Shown: positions 32,033 through 42,100 of the stretch, piece by piece
How positions within the stretch are numbered: position 1 is the first letter of the stretch
Layout: every line of letters begins with the position of its first letter
From: Dyadobacter arcticus
GTDB taxonomy: Bacteria; Bacteroidota; Bacteroidia; Cytophagales; Spirosomataceae
Reading direction: 5' to 3'
Length of the DNA: 64,000 nt
NCBI RefSeq assembly: GCF_011762185.1
Contig: NZ_JAASQJ010000001.1
Location: forward strand, 372,001-436,000
Program-made: the position numbers and the translations under genes
Notes under the pieces: model-generated
Told to the model about the DNA's origin: nothing
Database searches by the model: none
The model's input: the letters and a program-made list of their open reading frames with translations, nothing else

Positions 32033-34477
32033 TCAAAACCTAAAATTCAGCCCGACCAGGAAGTTTGTTCCGGCTTGCGGGAAGTAGAAGTTTTCTTGCG
32101 TTAAAGCGCCTCCGGCGAAGTAGCCGAAGGTGTAGCCATTGGATTCGTAGCTTTCGTTGAAAACATTATTAATCAATAAGTTAAATACGATTTCCTTTGC
32201 CCAGGTTGGTTTAATGGTCCAGGAGAGACGGATATCATTGGTAAAATAGGCGTCCAGTTTTCGGGTTTCCGTTGAAGTATTGTCAAGAAACTGTTTTCCG
32301 ACATATTTGGTAAGAAGGGCCAGTTCGAGATTTTTATCGATGATATAAGTAAGCTGACTTCCTGCAATCACATTTGGAGAAAATGAAATATCTGACTTGC
32401 CATGATTTACGGTGTTATAGCCGCCGTCATCATAATTCACCACATACTCAGTGAAGTTATCAATCTTGTTTTTGCTAAAAGTGGCATTTACATTCCATTT
32501 AATGAATTTGTTCAAAGCGGTAGCTGCTTCCAACTCAATACCTGTCCGATAACTTTTTGGAACATTTACCCGGATAGAATTTCCTACATCGTTGATCTGG
32601 CCGGTTAGCACAAGCTGATTTTTGTAGCTCATCAGGTAATAATTGGCCGACAATGCCCATTTCCCGGTTTGTGCCCTGAAACCAGCTTCTACGTTCTGCA
32701 TGCGCTCGCTTTTCGGAAATAACCCCGCTGTGGATGAAGTAAAATCATCCCGGTTTGGCTCCCGGTTTCCGATGCTGTAAGATGCATATGCCGAACTGCG
32801 ATCCGACAACTGATAAGTAAGTCCAGCCTTTGGATTTACAAAATTGTAAGACTGATCATACGCTAGCTGGACCAGATCATTATCTGTACCAGCAATATTG
32901 TGGCTCACATTCCGGTATTGAAAATCGGCGAATGCATTCAGTTTGGGTTTAAACTGATAGTACAGCTTTCCGTAAATATTGAAATCCTTTTTGATGCCTT
33001 TGCTGTAATAATATTGATGGTCCGTTTCAATGCTGCCTGCATTTCTGGCCCAAATAATTCGGCCGTAATGATCACCGTCATACTTATTCCAGCCGCCACC
33101 AATGCTGGCAGTCAGCTTTTTGAAATTGTTGAAATCCAATGAAAAAGTGGAGCCATAAAAGTAATTATCAAGCCAGCGGCGGCGGATTAGATCAGTCTGC
33201 GCGAGAGTATCATTACCAATAACGACATTGGGCAGATCATAACTGCTGTAATTATCCTGCGAACGATACTGCTCATAATAACCAAGTCCGCGCACCAGAA
33301 AACCATTTAGATTGAAAGTCCATTTATCGCTCAGGTTATGAGACGAAACGATCTGGTAATGGTCCTGCCGATAGTTATCAACTTCGTCTTTGTAAGTGTA
33401 GGAATTAAAGGTCCTATCGCCTGAATTAAGCAGATTATCCGCATCTTTTTCCCCCAATCCGTTTCGTCCAATGTAGCCCAGGATACCTTCACGGTCGCCT
33501 TTTAACTTTGCTTCCGGTACTCCGTTCCAGGATTGATATGTACGCTCATTTCCGGAAAAAACATTGACGCGGACAAAACTTTTCTTTCCAAAGTACCCGC
33601 CGGATAAATAATAGGAATGCAATTCCGAAGACGCGCGATCGACATATCCGTCCGACGAAATGCGGGACAGGCGGGCATCAAAAGTGAATTTTTCTTTTAT
33701 CAAGCCCGAGCCAAGCTTGATGGTGTTCTTAAAAGTATTGAAAGAACCAAAAGAATTATTGAGCTCTGCATAAGCCTCCTGCCTGAAAGCATTGGTGTTA
33801 ATGTTGACCGTTGCGCCAAAAGCTCCTGATCCGTTCGTCGACGTACCTACGCCGCGCTGAACCTGGATACTGCTCATGGATGAGGCAAAATCAGGCATAT
33901 TAACCCAAAAAACCCCCTGACTTTCAGCATCATTGTAAGGAATCCCATTGACCGTGACATTGATCCTGGTCGCATCCGAACCACGAATACGTATACCTGT
34001 GTAGCCGACGCCTCCACCCGCATCACTTGTGCTCACGAGTGAGGGCGTAAAGTTGAGCAGTATTGGCAAATCCTGCCCGAGATTTTGCTTGTCAATAGCC
34101 GCGGCGGTTACGTTGGTGTAGGCCATCCCAGTTTTATCGTTGACCCGGGTTGCATTAATAATGACCTCATCAGCTTGAAAAGTGCTTTTTACAAGCTTGA
34201 TTTCCATCGGATTTGTTGAAACTTCAATTTTCACGGATTGATATCCAATGAAGGAAACATCCAGCGAAGTAATGTTCTCGGAAATGTTTTTAAGATTGAA
34301 CTGTCCTTCCTGGTCTGAATTGGTACCACGGACTTCCCCTGCTTTAATGGAAGCGCCGGGCAGTGATTTGCCATCTTCCGCGTCGGTAATCCGACCAGAT
34401 ATGGTTTTTTGGGCAACAACAGGGGACAGCAAGACACTGCAGAGCAGCATGAGCAGATAGGCAGTAACGTTTCGCAT
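32033..34477 (-). CDS. TonB-dependent receptor, probable thiamine/thiamine-precursor uptake
   Basis: An 814-residue outer-membrane receptor with signal peptide ending SPVVAQ. A CarboxypepD-reg-like domain spans about residues 23-105 (ISGRITDAEDGKSLPGASI), then the plug (NVTAAAIDKQNLGQDLPILL, GVGYTGIRIRGSDATRINVTV) and a 22-strand barrel ending in an aromatic residue (VGLNFRF). Its mRNA begins with a TPP riboswitch, so expression falls when thiamine pyrophosphate is plentiful; this points to uptake of thiamine or a thiamine-related compound. It is a single-gene unit bounded by its own promoter and terminator; no pnuT, thiamine kinase or thi biosynthesis gene adjoins it. Substrate is inferred from regulation. 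Confidence 0.9.
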   Translation of the reverse strand: MRNVTAYLLMLLCSVLLSPVVAQKTISGRITDAEDGKSLPGASIKAGEVRGTNSDQEGQFNLKNISENITSLDVSFIGYQSVKIEVSTNPMEIKLVKSTFQADEVIINATRVNDKTGMAYTNVTAAAIDKQNLGQDLPILLNFTPSLVSTSDAGGGVGYTGIRIRGSDATRINVTVNGIPYNDAESQGVFWVNMPDFASSMSSIQVQRGVGTSTNGSGAFGATVNINTNAFRQEAYAELNNSFGSFNTFKNTIKLGSGLIKEKFTFDARLSRISSDGYVDRASSELHSYYLSGGYFGKKSFVRVNVFSGNERTYQSWNGVPEAKLKGDREGILGYIGRNGLGEKDADNLLNSGDRTFNSYTYKDEVDNYRQDHYQIVSSHNLSDKWTFNLNGFLVRGLGYYEQYRSQDNYSSYDLPNVVIGNDTLAQTDLIRRRWLDNYFYGSTFSLDFNNFKKLTASIGGGWNKYDGDHYGRIIWARNAGSIETDHQYYYSKGIKKDFNIYGKLYYQFKPKLNAFADFQYRNVSHNIAGTDNDLVQLAYDQSYNFVNPKAGLTYQLSDRSSAYASYSIGNREPNRDDFTSSTAGLFPKSERMQNVEAGFRAQTGKWALSANYYLMSYKNQLVLTGQINDVGNSIRVNVPKSYRTGIELEAATALNKFIKWNVNATFSKNKIDNFTEYVVNYDDGGYNTVNHGKSDISFSPNVIAGSQLTYIIDKNLELALLTKYVGKQFLDNTSTETRKLDAYFTNDIRLSWTIKPTWAKEIVFNLLINNVFNESYESNGYTFGYFAGGALTQENFYFPQAGTNFLVGLNFRF

Positions 34478-34542
34478 TGCGATAAAATGTTACAACAGGC
34501 AGGGGCCGCCTATCTTAGGTTGAATAAAAATTGAATTTGGTC

Positions 34543-34561
34543 AGCCAAACATGTTTTGGCT
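34543..34561 (-). other. Hairpin in riboswitch expression platform
   Basis: AGCCAAA (34543-34549) pairs with TTTGGCT (34555-34561) with a 5-nt loop, between the TPP aptamer and the receptor start. It may switch with an anti-structure to control transcription or initiation. There is no adjacent T tract, so a translational or Rho-linked mechanism is as likely as termination. Confidence 0.45.
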
Positions 34562-34564
34562 TTC

Positions 34565-34640
34565 TCTTCCTACGCCGGCATTACCCGGATCAGGTTTGTG
34601 GGTATGATCTCAGCCCGTTTGGTAGGGCACCCCTTGAGAT
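34565..34640 (-). ncRNA. TPP riboswitch (THI element)
   Basis: The minus strand reads the conserved thi-box: AAGGGGTGCCCTA, then GGGCTGAGATCATACCC, AACCTGATCCGGGTAATGCC and GGCGTAGG. CUGAGA is the pyrimidine-binding core and the P1/P3/P5 helices are recognisable. It lies 88 nt before the TonB receptor start and just after the promoter at 34648-34678, so nearly the whole leader is aptamer. Thiamine pyrophosphate binding should reduce receptor expression. Confidence 0.96.
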
Positions 34641-34647
34641 TATGCTG

Positions 34648-34678
34648 CAAAGCTACGTGAGAATCGCTGAATAGCAAA
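34648..34678 (-). promoter_or_regulatory. Bacteroidota housekeeping promoter for the riboswitch transcript
   Basis: On the minus strand TTTG (complement of 34675-34678), 19 nt, then TAGCTTTG (complement of 34648-34655). Both elements and spacing match the Bacteroidota consensus, and the start site would fall about 7 nt later, at the edge of the riboswitch. This is the clearest promoter in the window. Confidence 0.82.
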
Positions 34679-34754
34679 ACAGATCGCTAAAATCACTCGA
34701 AGCTTTTCCTTATTTTTACAATACGCAATACGAACTTTTATTTTTCCGATATCA

Positions 34755-36020
34755 ATGATGCCTAACTATACAGACACGATGGACATTGGTGCTTCCCAGC
34801 AGGCAATGGAGCTGGAATACCGATATGGCGCGCATAATTACAAACCAATGCCAGTTGTTCTGGAGAGAGGTTTGGGCGTGTACGTCTGGGATGTAGAGGG
34901 CAAACAATATTTTGATTTTTTGTCGGCATATAGTGCCGTAAGCCAGGGACATTGCCATCCGCATATTATTGATGCAATGATCCGGCAGGCCCAAAAACTG
35001 ACATTAACTTCCAGGGCTTTTTACAACGATCGTCTGGGAGAATGTGAAAAGTTTCTCTGTGAGTATTTTGGTTATGATAAGGCATTATTGATGAATGCGG
35101 GCGTAGAAGCAGGCGAAACTGCATTGAAACTTACCCGGAAATGGGCCTATAAAGTAAAAGGCATTCAGCAGGACCGCGCAAAAATGGTTTTTGCGTCCGG
35201 TAACTTCTGGGGCCGCACACTGGCAGCAATATCCGCATCCACCGACCCTTCCAGCACCAATGATTACGGCCCATTTCTTCCCGGCTTTGCTATCGTGCCT
35301 TACGATGACCTCGACGCGCTGGAAAATGCATTCAAAAATGATCCCGACATTGCGGGTTTTATGGTGGAACCTATTCAGGGGGAGGCTGGTGTGGTTGTTC
35401 CAAGAGAGGGTTACCTCAAAGGCGTCAGAGATTTATGCACCCAATACAATGTGCTTTTTATTGCGGACGAAGTCCAAACGGGCATAGGGCGCACGGGCAA
35501 ACGGCTGGCGTGCGACTGGGAAGGTGTAAAACCGGATATTCTGGTTTTGGGAAAAGCGCTTTCCGGCGGTACTATTCCGGTTTCGGCAGCATTGGCAAAC
35601 GACGAAATTATGCTGACGATCGCGCCCGGCGAGCATGGCTCAACCTATGGCGGAAATCCATTGGCATGCGCAGTTACCATTGCAGCAATGCAGGTGGTGG
35701 AAAACGAAAATCTCGCAGAAAATGCCGAAGCAATGGGGATCTTATTCAGGGCCAGAATGCTTGATTTGCAGAAGCAATGTTCGCTGATCGAAATCGTTAG
35801 AGGTAAGGGACTTTTGAATGCCATTGTCATCAAAGATCACGAGGAAAGTGCAACTGCAATGAACCTTTGTTACAAGATGATGGAAAAAGGCCTTTTGTGT
35901 AAGCCGACTCATGGAAATAAAATCCGCTTTGCACCTCCGCTGGTTATTAATGAAGCGCAGATGAATGAGGCTTGTGATATTATTGAAGAAGTATTTTTGG
36001 AAATGAATAACACTCTATGA
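34755..36020 (+). CDS. rocD: Ornithine--oxo-acid aminotransferase
   Basis: A 421-residue class III PLP aminotransferase turning ornithine and 2-oxoglutarate into glutamate semialdehyde and glutamate. [19 protein letters not shown] and [17 protein letters not shown] form the family's substrate entry, [14 protein letters not shown] is the cofactor phosphate region, and [15 protein letters not shown] holds the PLP-ring Asp. The PLP lysine is Lys267 in LGKALSGG. Length and the Tyr in the N-terminal YGAHNY segment fit ornithine aminotransferase rather than acetylornithine aminotransferase. Its stop overlaps the start of an S41 protease (ATGA), an unexpected partner. No arginase is seen nearby. Confidence 0.93.
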   Translation: MMPNYTDTMDIGASQQAMELEYRYGAHNYKPMPVVLERGLGVYVWDVEGKQYFDFLSAYSAVSQGHCHPHIIDAMIRQAQKLTLTSRAFYNDRLGECEKFLCEYFGYDKALLMNAGVEAGETALKLTRKWAYKVKGIQQDRAKMVFASGNFWGRTLAAISASTDPSSTNDYGPFLPGFAIVPYDDLDALENAFKNDPDIAGFMVEPIQGEAGVVVPREGYLKGVRDLCTQYNVLFIADEVQTGIGRTGKRLACDWEGVKPDILVLGKALSGGTIPVSAALANDEIMLTIAPGEHGSTYGGNPLACAVTIAAMQVVENENLAENAEAMGILFRARMLDLQKQCSLIEIVRGKGLLNAIVIKDHEESATAMNLCYKMMEKGLLCKPTHGNKIRFAPPLVINEAQMNEACDIIEEVFLEMNNTL

Positions 36021-37408
36021 AACTGAAATTTTTCCTGCCTGTCATTCTGCTGGGGTCGCTCTTAACTTCCTGCAAAGATAAAAATGTCGATCCCGCAAAC
36101 GAGACGGAGACGAACAACTGGATCCTCGCCAATATGAAGTATTGGTACTATTGGAACGATCACATCCCAACTTCGCCCGATCTTTCCAAAGACCCTGCAA
36201 GCTTTTTTGAATCCCTGCTTTATAGATATGACGCCACTTTAAGGCCTGACGGAGACCGTTTTTCCTGGATCCAGGAAAGTGCGGATGAATTGCAGGCATC
36301 CCTGGGCGGTGAATCTAAAACGCCGGGTATGGAATATAAGCTAACTTATTACCCGAGCGGCACCACCAATGTAATTGGAGTGGTGCTTTATGTAATTCCT
36401 GATTCGCCTGCTGCCAAATCGGGTTTTGTACGTGGAGATATTTTTAGTAGTGTAAATGATCAAAAGCTGACAGGAACCAATTATAGCCAACTCCTTAATA
36501 CGCAAGATAAAAAGACTTATACCCTTGCCAAACTTGACAAAGACGGCATATTGGAAGAAGGCACGACAAAAAGAGAAGTTACGCCAATCGTCTTGCAGGA
36601 AGATCCTGTTTTCTTTGATACAGTTTTTACATTTGGTGCCGATAAAATAGGCTATGTGGTTTACCATCAATTCATTCCGGAGCCTTATCAGGCGAAAAAC
36701 GGATTGTATGATAAAAAGTTGGACGACATTTTTACCTCTTTCAAAAATCGTAATGTGAATGCGCTTGTTGTTGATTTGAGGTACAATCCGGGAGGGTACG
36801 TGAGTTCGGCAACAAACCTCGCTAGCCTGATTGCAAAGGCGACCGCAAACGATATTTTCTATTATAAAGAATACAATGATGAGGTGACCGAAACCAATCG
36901 GAAGAAATTCGGGGAAACCTATTTCTACGACAAGTTTATATCAAAAAGCCAGAACATTGGAGCTAATCTGAACCAGTTGTTTTTTCTCGTTTCTTCGCGT
37001 TCCGCTTCTGCGAGTGAGTTGCTGATCAATGGCTTAAAGCCTTATATGGACGTAAAATTGGTAGGAAGTAAAACAGTGGGTAAAAACGTCGGCTCCGTGA
37101 CATTAACGGGTGAAGACAAAGGAATCAAATGGGGGTTGCAGCCCATTGTTTCTAAATCGCTAAACAAGGACCGCAAGTCAGATTACAGTACTGGTTTTAA
37201 TCCTGATTTTCCTGTAACTGAGGGTAATATCCTTTATCCTTACGGCAGTCCGAAGGATCCGTTGCTGGGAGAAGCATTGTTTCAGATTACTGGCACCCGC
37301 ATTGCAAGGCAGGTTAGGGGGGCCAGAATTTTACAGGAAGAGGAATCACAGGAAATCACTTCTACTATTGTGAAAAAAGCCGGCGGCAGTAACATGTTTT
37401 ATAAGTAA
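36017..37408 (+). CDS. S41-family PDZ serine protease lipoprotein
   Basis: A 463-residue exported protease with lipobox LLTSC in the first 20 residues. After an N-terminal helical part ([14 protein letters not shown]) comes a PDZ-like domain ([21 protein letters not shown]). The S41 catalytic domain has [14 protein letters not shown] and [14 protein letters not shown]: by comparison with E. coli Tsp, Ser331 is the nucleophile and Lys356 (25 residues later, TVGKNVG) the base, so the dyad is intact. It should act in the periplasm or on the outer-membrane face. It overlaps rocD by 4 nt and is followed by a terminator. Natural substrates unknown. Confidence 0.9.
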   Translation: MKLKFFLPVILLGSLLTSCKDKNVDPANETETNNWILANMKYWYYWNDHIPTSPDLSKDPASFFESLLYRYDATLRPDGDRFSWIQESADELQASLGGESKTPGMEYKLTYYPSGTTNVIGVVLYVIPDSPAAKSGFVRGDIFSSVNDQKLTGTNYSQLLNTQDKKTYTLAKLDKDGILEEGTTKREVTPIVLQEDPVFFDTVFTFGADKIGYVVYHQFIPEPYQAKNGLYDKKLDDIFTSFKNRNVNALVVDLRYNPGGYVSSATNLASLIAKATANDIFYYKEYNDEVTETNRKKFGETYFYDKFISKSQNIGANLNQLFFLVSSRSASASELLINGLKPYMDVKLVGSKTVGKNVGSVTLTGEDKGIKWGLQPIVSKSLNKDRKSDYSTGFNPDFPVTEGNILYPYGSPKDPLLGEALFQITGTRIARQVRGARILQEEESQEITSTIVKKAGGSNMFYK

Positions 37409-37433
37409 TTACGATATAGTTAAAACTTTTCCA

Positions 37434-37474
37434 ATGGTGTAGACGCAGTTTCGATCTGCTTCTACACCATTTTT
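37434..37474 (+). terminator. Intrinsic terminator after the S41 protease
   Basis: ATGGTGTAGA (37434-37443) pairs with TCTACACCAT (37461-37470); GCAG and CTGC extend the helix inside after a mismatch. TTTT follows at 37471-37474. Confidence 0.85.
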
Positions 37475-37524
37475 ATTGCTATTTTTACAGACTTGCATCT
37501 GGCGCTGCTACCTAACTGATATTT

Positions 37525-39039
37525 ATGAAACTGGTAAATGATATGACTGTCTGGTTTTTGAAGCGACGCTTCGAAAGGATAGAACAGTTTATGAAATACC
37601 CCATTGAGACCCAGCAGCGCGTATTTTCCGAATTGATTGAAACGGCCAGGTATACAGAATGGGGAAGTCGCTATAATTACGGACAGATCAAATCCATCAA
37701 AGAGTTTCAGGAGCAGGTGCCTGTCTTGACCTATGAGGAACTTTATCCTTATATGGAGCGGGTCATGCGGGGCGAGCCCAATGTACTCTGGCCGTCTCCG
37801 ATTGAATGGTTTTCCAAATCTTCCGGGACCACCAATGCCCGCAGCAAATTTTTACCCGTTTCTCCTGAGGCTTTGGAAGAATGTCATTATGAGGGAGGTA
37901 AGGATATGATGACATTGCTGATCAATAACCGTCCGGATACCCGGGTTTTTGATGGAAAAGGACTTTCTATTGGTGGAACTTTACACGCAAATCCTTTTGA
38001 CGACTACACACAGGTAGGGGATGTATCGGCGGTGATCATGCAAAATCTTCCTTCCTGGGCCGAGTTTATGCGTACGCCTCCATTAGAAGTGGCGCTCATG
38101 GATCATTGGGAGAGCAAGCTGGAAAAAATGGCTTCCATTTGTTCGCAGGAGAATGTTACCAGCATTTTGGGCGTTCCGACCTGGACAATTGTACTACTTG
38201 ATCAAATACTCGAAAGGACTGGTAAGAAGAATATGCTTGAAGTGTGGCCTGATTTCGAGGTTTTTGTTCATGGAGCGGTATCTTTTGAGCCTTACCGCGA
38301 TCTTTTCACGACCAAATATTTCCCTTCCGATCAGGTGTTATACCTTGAAACATATAGTGCATCCGAAGGTTTTTTTGCAATTCAGGACGACTTGCAGCGG
38401 GTTGGCGAAATGTTGCTGATGCTGGATTATGGGATTTTTTATGAATTTATCCCGGTTGAGGAAGTCGGTAAAAAACATCCAAAGGCGTTGCTGCTTGATG
38501 AAGTGGAAATTGGGAAAAACTATGCAATGGTCATTTCCACCAATGCAGGTTTGTGGCGTTACCTGATTGGAGATACCGTCAAATTTACCTCTAAATATCC
38601 GTTTCGATTGAAGGTAAGTGGTCGTACCAAGCACTTTATCAATGCGTTTGGCGAGGAAGTAATTGTGGAGAATGCCGATTATGCTATCAAAGTCGCTGCG
38701 CAAAAAACGAATGCTTTGGTTACCAATTATACCGCGGGCCCTGTTTACATGGGCGATGGTTCGAGAGGTCGTCATGAATGGATTATCGAATTCACAAAGA
38801 CGCCGGAAGACTACAATGAATTTGAAAACGCGCTGGATGTCGCACTGCGGGAAGTCAATTCAGACTACGACGCTAAGCGCTATAAGGACATGGCATTGTT
38901 ACCGCCACTGATCCATTTCGTTCCCGAAGGCACCTTTTACACCTGGATGGGAAAACGCCACAAACTCGGCGGCCAAAACAAAGTCCCAAGACTTAGTAAT
39001 AACAGGGAATATCTGGATGATTTGCTGGGAATGTTGTAA
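37525..39039 (+). CDS. GH3 auxin-responsive promoter family acyl-adenylating ligase
   Basis: A 504-residue member of the GH3 family, which belongs to the firefly-luciferase-like adenylating enzymes. Plant GH3 proteins join amino acids to jasmonate or auxin. The ATP loop FSKSSGTTNARSKFLPVS is intact, YSASEGFFAIQ is the second nucleotide motif, and YLIGDTVKF plus SGRTKHFINAFGE mark the hinge to the C-terminal domain. GH3-like proteins are common in Bacteroidota but their substrates are unknown to me. No signal peptide, so cytoplasmic. It stands between a terminator and the AGCT repeat array, so it seems to be monocistronic. Presumed activity: ATP-dependent conjugation of an acid to an amine. 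Confidence 0.85.
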   Translation: MKLVNDMTVWFLKRRFERIEQFMKYPIETQQRVFSELIETARYTEWGSRYNYGQIKSIKEFQEQVPVLTYEELYPYMERVMRGEPNVLWPSPIEWFSKSSGTTNARSKFLPVSPEALEECHYEGGKDMMTLLINNRPDTRVFDGKGLSIGGTLHANPFDDYTQVGDVSAVIMQNLPSWAEFMRTPPLEVALMDHWESKLEKMASICSQENVTSILGVPTWTIVLLDQILERTGKKNMLEVWPDFEVFVHGAVSFEPYRDLFTTKYFPSDQVLYLETYSASEGFFAIQDDLQRVGEMLLMLDYGIFYEFIPVEEVGKKHPKALLLDEVEIGKNYAMVISTNAGLWRYLIGDTVKFTSKYPFRLKVSGRTKHFINAFGEEVIVENADYAIKVAAQKTNALVTNYTAGPVYMGDGSRGRHEWIIEFTKTPEDYNEFENALDVALREVNSDYDAKRYKDMALLPPLIHFVPEGTFYTWMGKRHKLGGQNKVPRLSNNREYLDDLLGML

Positions 39040-39042
39040 ATA

Positions 39043-39177
39043 AGCTAAAAGCTATTAGCTGTTAGCTTTTAGCTTCTTTAATTTGTTCAGAACCTTCATA
39101 TTAATGTTTTAGGCCACTAACATTCTTAAAATAGAAATAGCTAACAGCTAACAGCTAATAGCTAAAACCCATTAGCT
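39043..39177. repeat. Inverted array of AGCT motifs phased at 7 nt
   Basis: AGCT begins at 39043, 39050, 39057, 39064 and 39071, exactly every 7 nt; after a spacer it recurs at 39139, 39146, 39153, 39160 and 39174. The stretch 39050-39067 is the perfect reverse complement of 39146-39163 (18 bp). It fills the gap between the GH3 gene stop and sbcC start. Confidence 0.85.
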
Positions 39178-39182
39178 CCCCA

Positions 39183-42100
39183 ATGATCCCCAAATACCTC
39201 AAAATTAAAGGCCTCTATTCCTATCAAACCGAGCAGGAGATTGATTTTGATCCTTTAACCGACGCTTCGCTTTTTGGCATTTTTGGGGCGGTAGGCAGCG
39301 GGAAGTCTTCTATTCTTGAAGCCATTACTTTTGCTTTATATGGAGACACTGAACGACTGAATAAATCAGGCGATGATCGGACCTACAATATGATGAACCT
39401 CAGGTCGGATGATTTGTTGATTGACTTCGAATGCGTTGCGGGCAAAAATGGCGATCGCTACCGGTTTACCGTAAGAGGAAAGCGCAGTAGCAAGAATTTT
39501 AAAGAAGTCAAGACTTTTGACAGGAGGGCGTACATATGGCAGGATGAACAATGGGTACCGCTCCCGGAGAATGAATCCGCCGAAAGCATTATTGGATTAG
39601 GCTATGATAATTTCCGGCGAACGATCATTATCCCACAGGGCCGTTTTCAGGAATTTATTGAGCTGCGGGATGCAGAGCGGACGCGTATGATGAAAGAACT
39701 TTTCCAGCTGGAAAAGTATGATTTAAGCCGCAATGTAGGTTCGTTAAGCAAGCAGAACGACCTGGCATTGTCCCACGTCGACGGGCAGTTGCTGGGACTG
39801 GGTGAGGTGACCCAGGAAATGATTGAAACAGAGGAAAAAGCGCGCGAGTCGGTGCGTTTGCAGATCACAACGGTCAGTCAGGAGTTGCTGGTGCAAACGA
39901 CCCTCGAAAGCCACTTTTTAAAATTAAAACAGGCTTTTGAGAAAGTCCATCAGCTTCGCAGCCAATTGAATGTTTTGGAAGGCCAAAGATCTTCTATGCA
40001 GATTCGGGAGCAGGAATTAAGAGCTTTCGAAACCTGTTCGGCGCATTTCAGATCAGTTTTGGATCAAATAAGAAGCCTTGGTAGTGCGGTAGGCAGGGAC
40101 CAGCTTGCATATCAGTCTAATCTCGTCAGAATTACTGAGCTGGCAGGTTTATTGGAAAAACAAAAAGGCACATTGCTCCAGTTAAAGCCACAATACGAAA
40201 AACGGGAGGAGCTGCTGGATACTGCGGACGAATTGGGGAAAGTAATGCAGATCCTGGAAAATAATGCTGCCCGCGCCAAACGCAAAGAAGCACTTGCCAG
40301 AGGGGAACAACACCTCGCCGAAAAAGAAAGAGCCATTGATTTACTAAAAAAACAAAAGCTGGAAAATGAGGCTGAGAATGATTTGCTGAAAGGTAAAATC
40401 GCTGATTTTCAGCAGCTAAGTCTTGCTAAGTCCTGGTTTACCACATTGGACAACCTTTCTGAAACAAGGCAATCCATTAAGACCGAGGCAGAAACTCTGC
40501 AGGCTGAAATTGCGAAGCTGCAACAAGATCTTACTAGAAAAGCAGAAGAACTTAGCCGAAATTTTTCAATTAATCTGGCTAGCCTGTCACCCGAATTGTT
40601 TCAAAATGCTGTTCAGAATTTTCTGATAATCAATGACATTGATCAAAAAAAACTTGGCAAAAAAATACTTCAAATAAACACAAGGCTTGCCCTTCACCGA
40701 TATGCAGGCGAGCTGGAAGACGGTGTACCTTGTCCGCTTTGCGGGGCCGAGCATCATCCGGCTATCCTTCATGCTGATCATAATGTCACTGATGAACTCA
40801 CCATTTTGGAAAAGCAGATTGCCGGGTTGGAACAGCAGGAAAAGGCCATCCGGCAGGCTCAGACGCCGGTTGAAAAAGTTTTTACACAGATTGAAAACCT
40901 TGAAAGGCAAAAAGCCAGCATTAAGCAAAGATTTGTCGAGGCAAAAAGGCGTTTGGAAGACCATGACAAAGAATTTGTTTGGGTTCAATATAGTAAGGGC
41001 GATCGAGAGGGATTTGAAAAGCAATTTGAGGAAACCAGCAAAATTCAGTCAGACATTAAAAATGGAGAGGCTGCAGTGAAAATACTTTCGGCAAAGATCG
41101 ATTCCGAAATGCTGGAAAAAACGGAAAAGGTGGAAAAACCTTTACAAGTGCTGCGAGACGAGATCCTTCGATTGGAAAATACAGTTTTAACACTAACCAA
41201 TCAGTTAATAAAAGTTAGATATCAGGACTTTGAAGGGCAGCAGGTTTCTGAAATCTCTGAAAAGATCACTTCTCTTAAAACAAAATATAAAGAAATAATA
41301 AGCCTTTTTGAAGAGACGGAGAAACAAACCGATCTGCTGGAAAAGGAAAAAGATATGCTTTCAGGAAGCCAGGCAACCTTAAAAACTGCCCTGGAAGCGA
41401 ATCAAAAGGATTTATCCGAATTGCAAATCAAGTTAGATGAAAAGTTAGCGGCATTCGGCTTCGATTCAGAAAGCCAGGTGGCAGAAATCCTTGCAAAGAA
41501 CCTTCAAACCGATCAGGAGCGAAAAGTAATTGATGAATTCAAGTTCGCTTTGGAAACGACTGGCCGGGAGTTGCAAAATTTGCTTAACGAAAATCCGGAG
41601 GAACAATACGATGCAGAAAAGCACCAAGTCGTGATCAATGCAAAAGAGTCGCTGTCGCAAAATCTTCAGATCTTGCAAAAGGAAGAGGGGGGACTGGACA
41701 AACTCCTTAAAAAAATGGCAGAGGATTTGGCCAAAAAAGCATTGCTACTCAAAGAAAAAGGCCTTTTGCAGTTAAGAAAAGAACATTTGGACGATCTAAC
41801 CAAGCTTTTCCGTTCCAGCGGATTTGTGGATTATGCGTCAAGTATTTATCTGCAAAACCTTATCCAGGCCGCCAACCACCGCTTTCATCAAATGACCCAT
41901 CAGCAATTGCATCTGGAATTAGGAGAAAGTAACAGCTTTTGGGTGAGGGACTTACTGAACGGAGGACATATGAGGTTACTCAAAACACTTTCAGGAGGCC
42001 AGAAATTTCAGGCTGCATTGTCATTGGCCCTTGCGTTGGCAGATCATATCCATGTCCGGAATGAGTCCAGACATAATTTCTTTTTTCTGGACGAAGGTTT

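Noticed and set aside
34543..34561. Classical intrinsic terminator in the riboswitch leader
   Set aside because: The 7-bp hairpin is followed by mixed sequence rather than a T tract, so termination by this element alone is doubtful.
39043..39177. AGCT inverted arms as ends of an insertion sequence
   Set aside because: No transposase between or near the arms, only 78 nt between the perfect 18-nt arms, and no target duplication visible.
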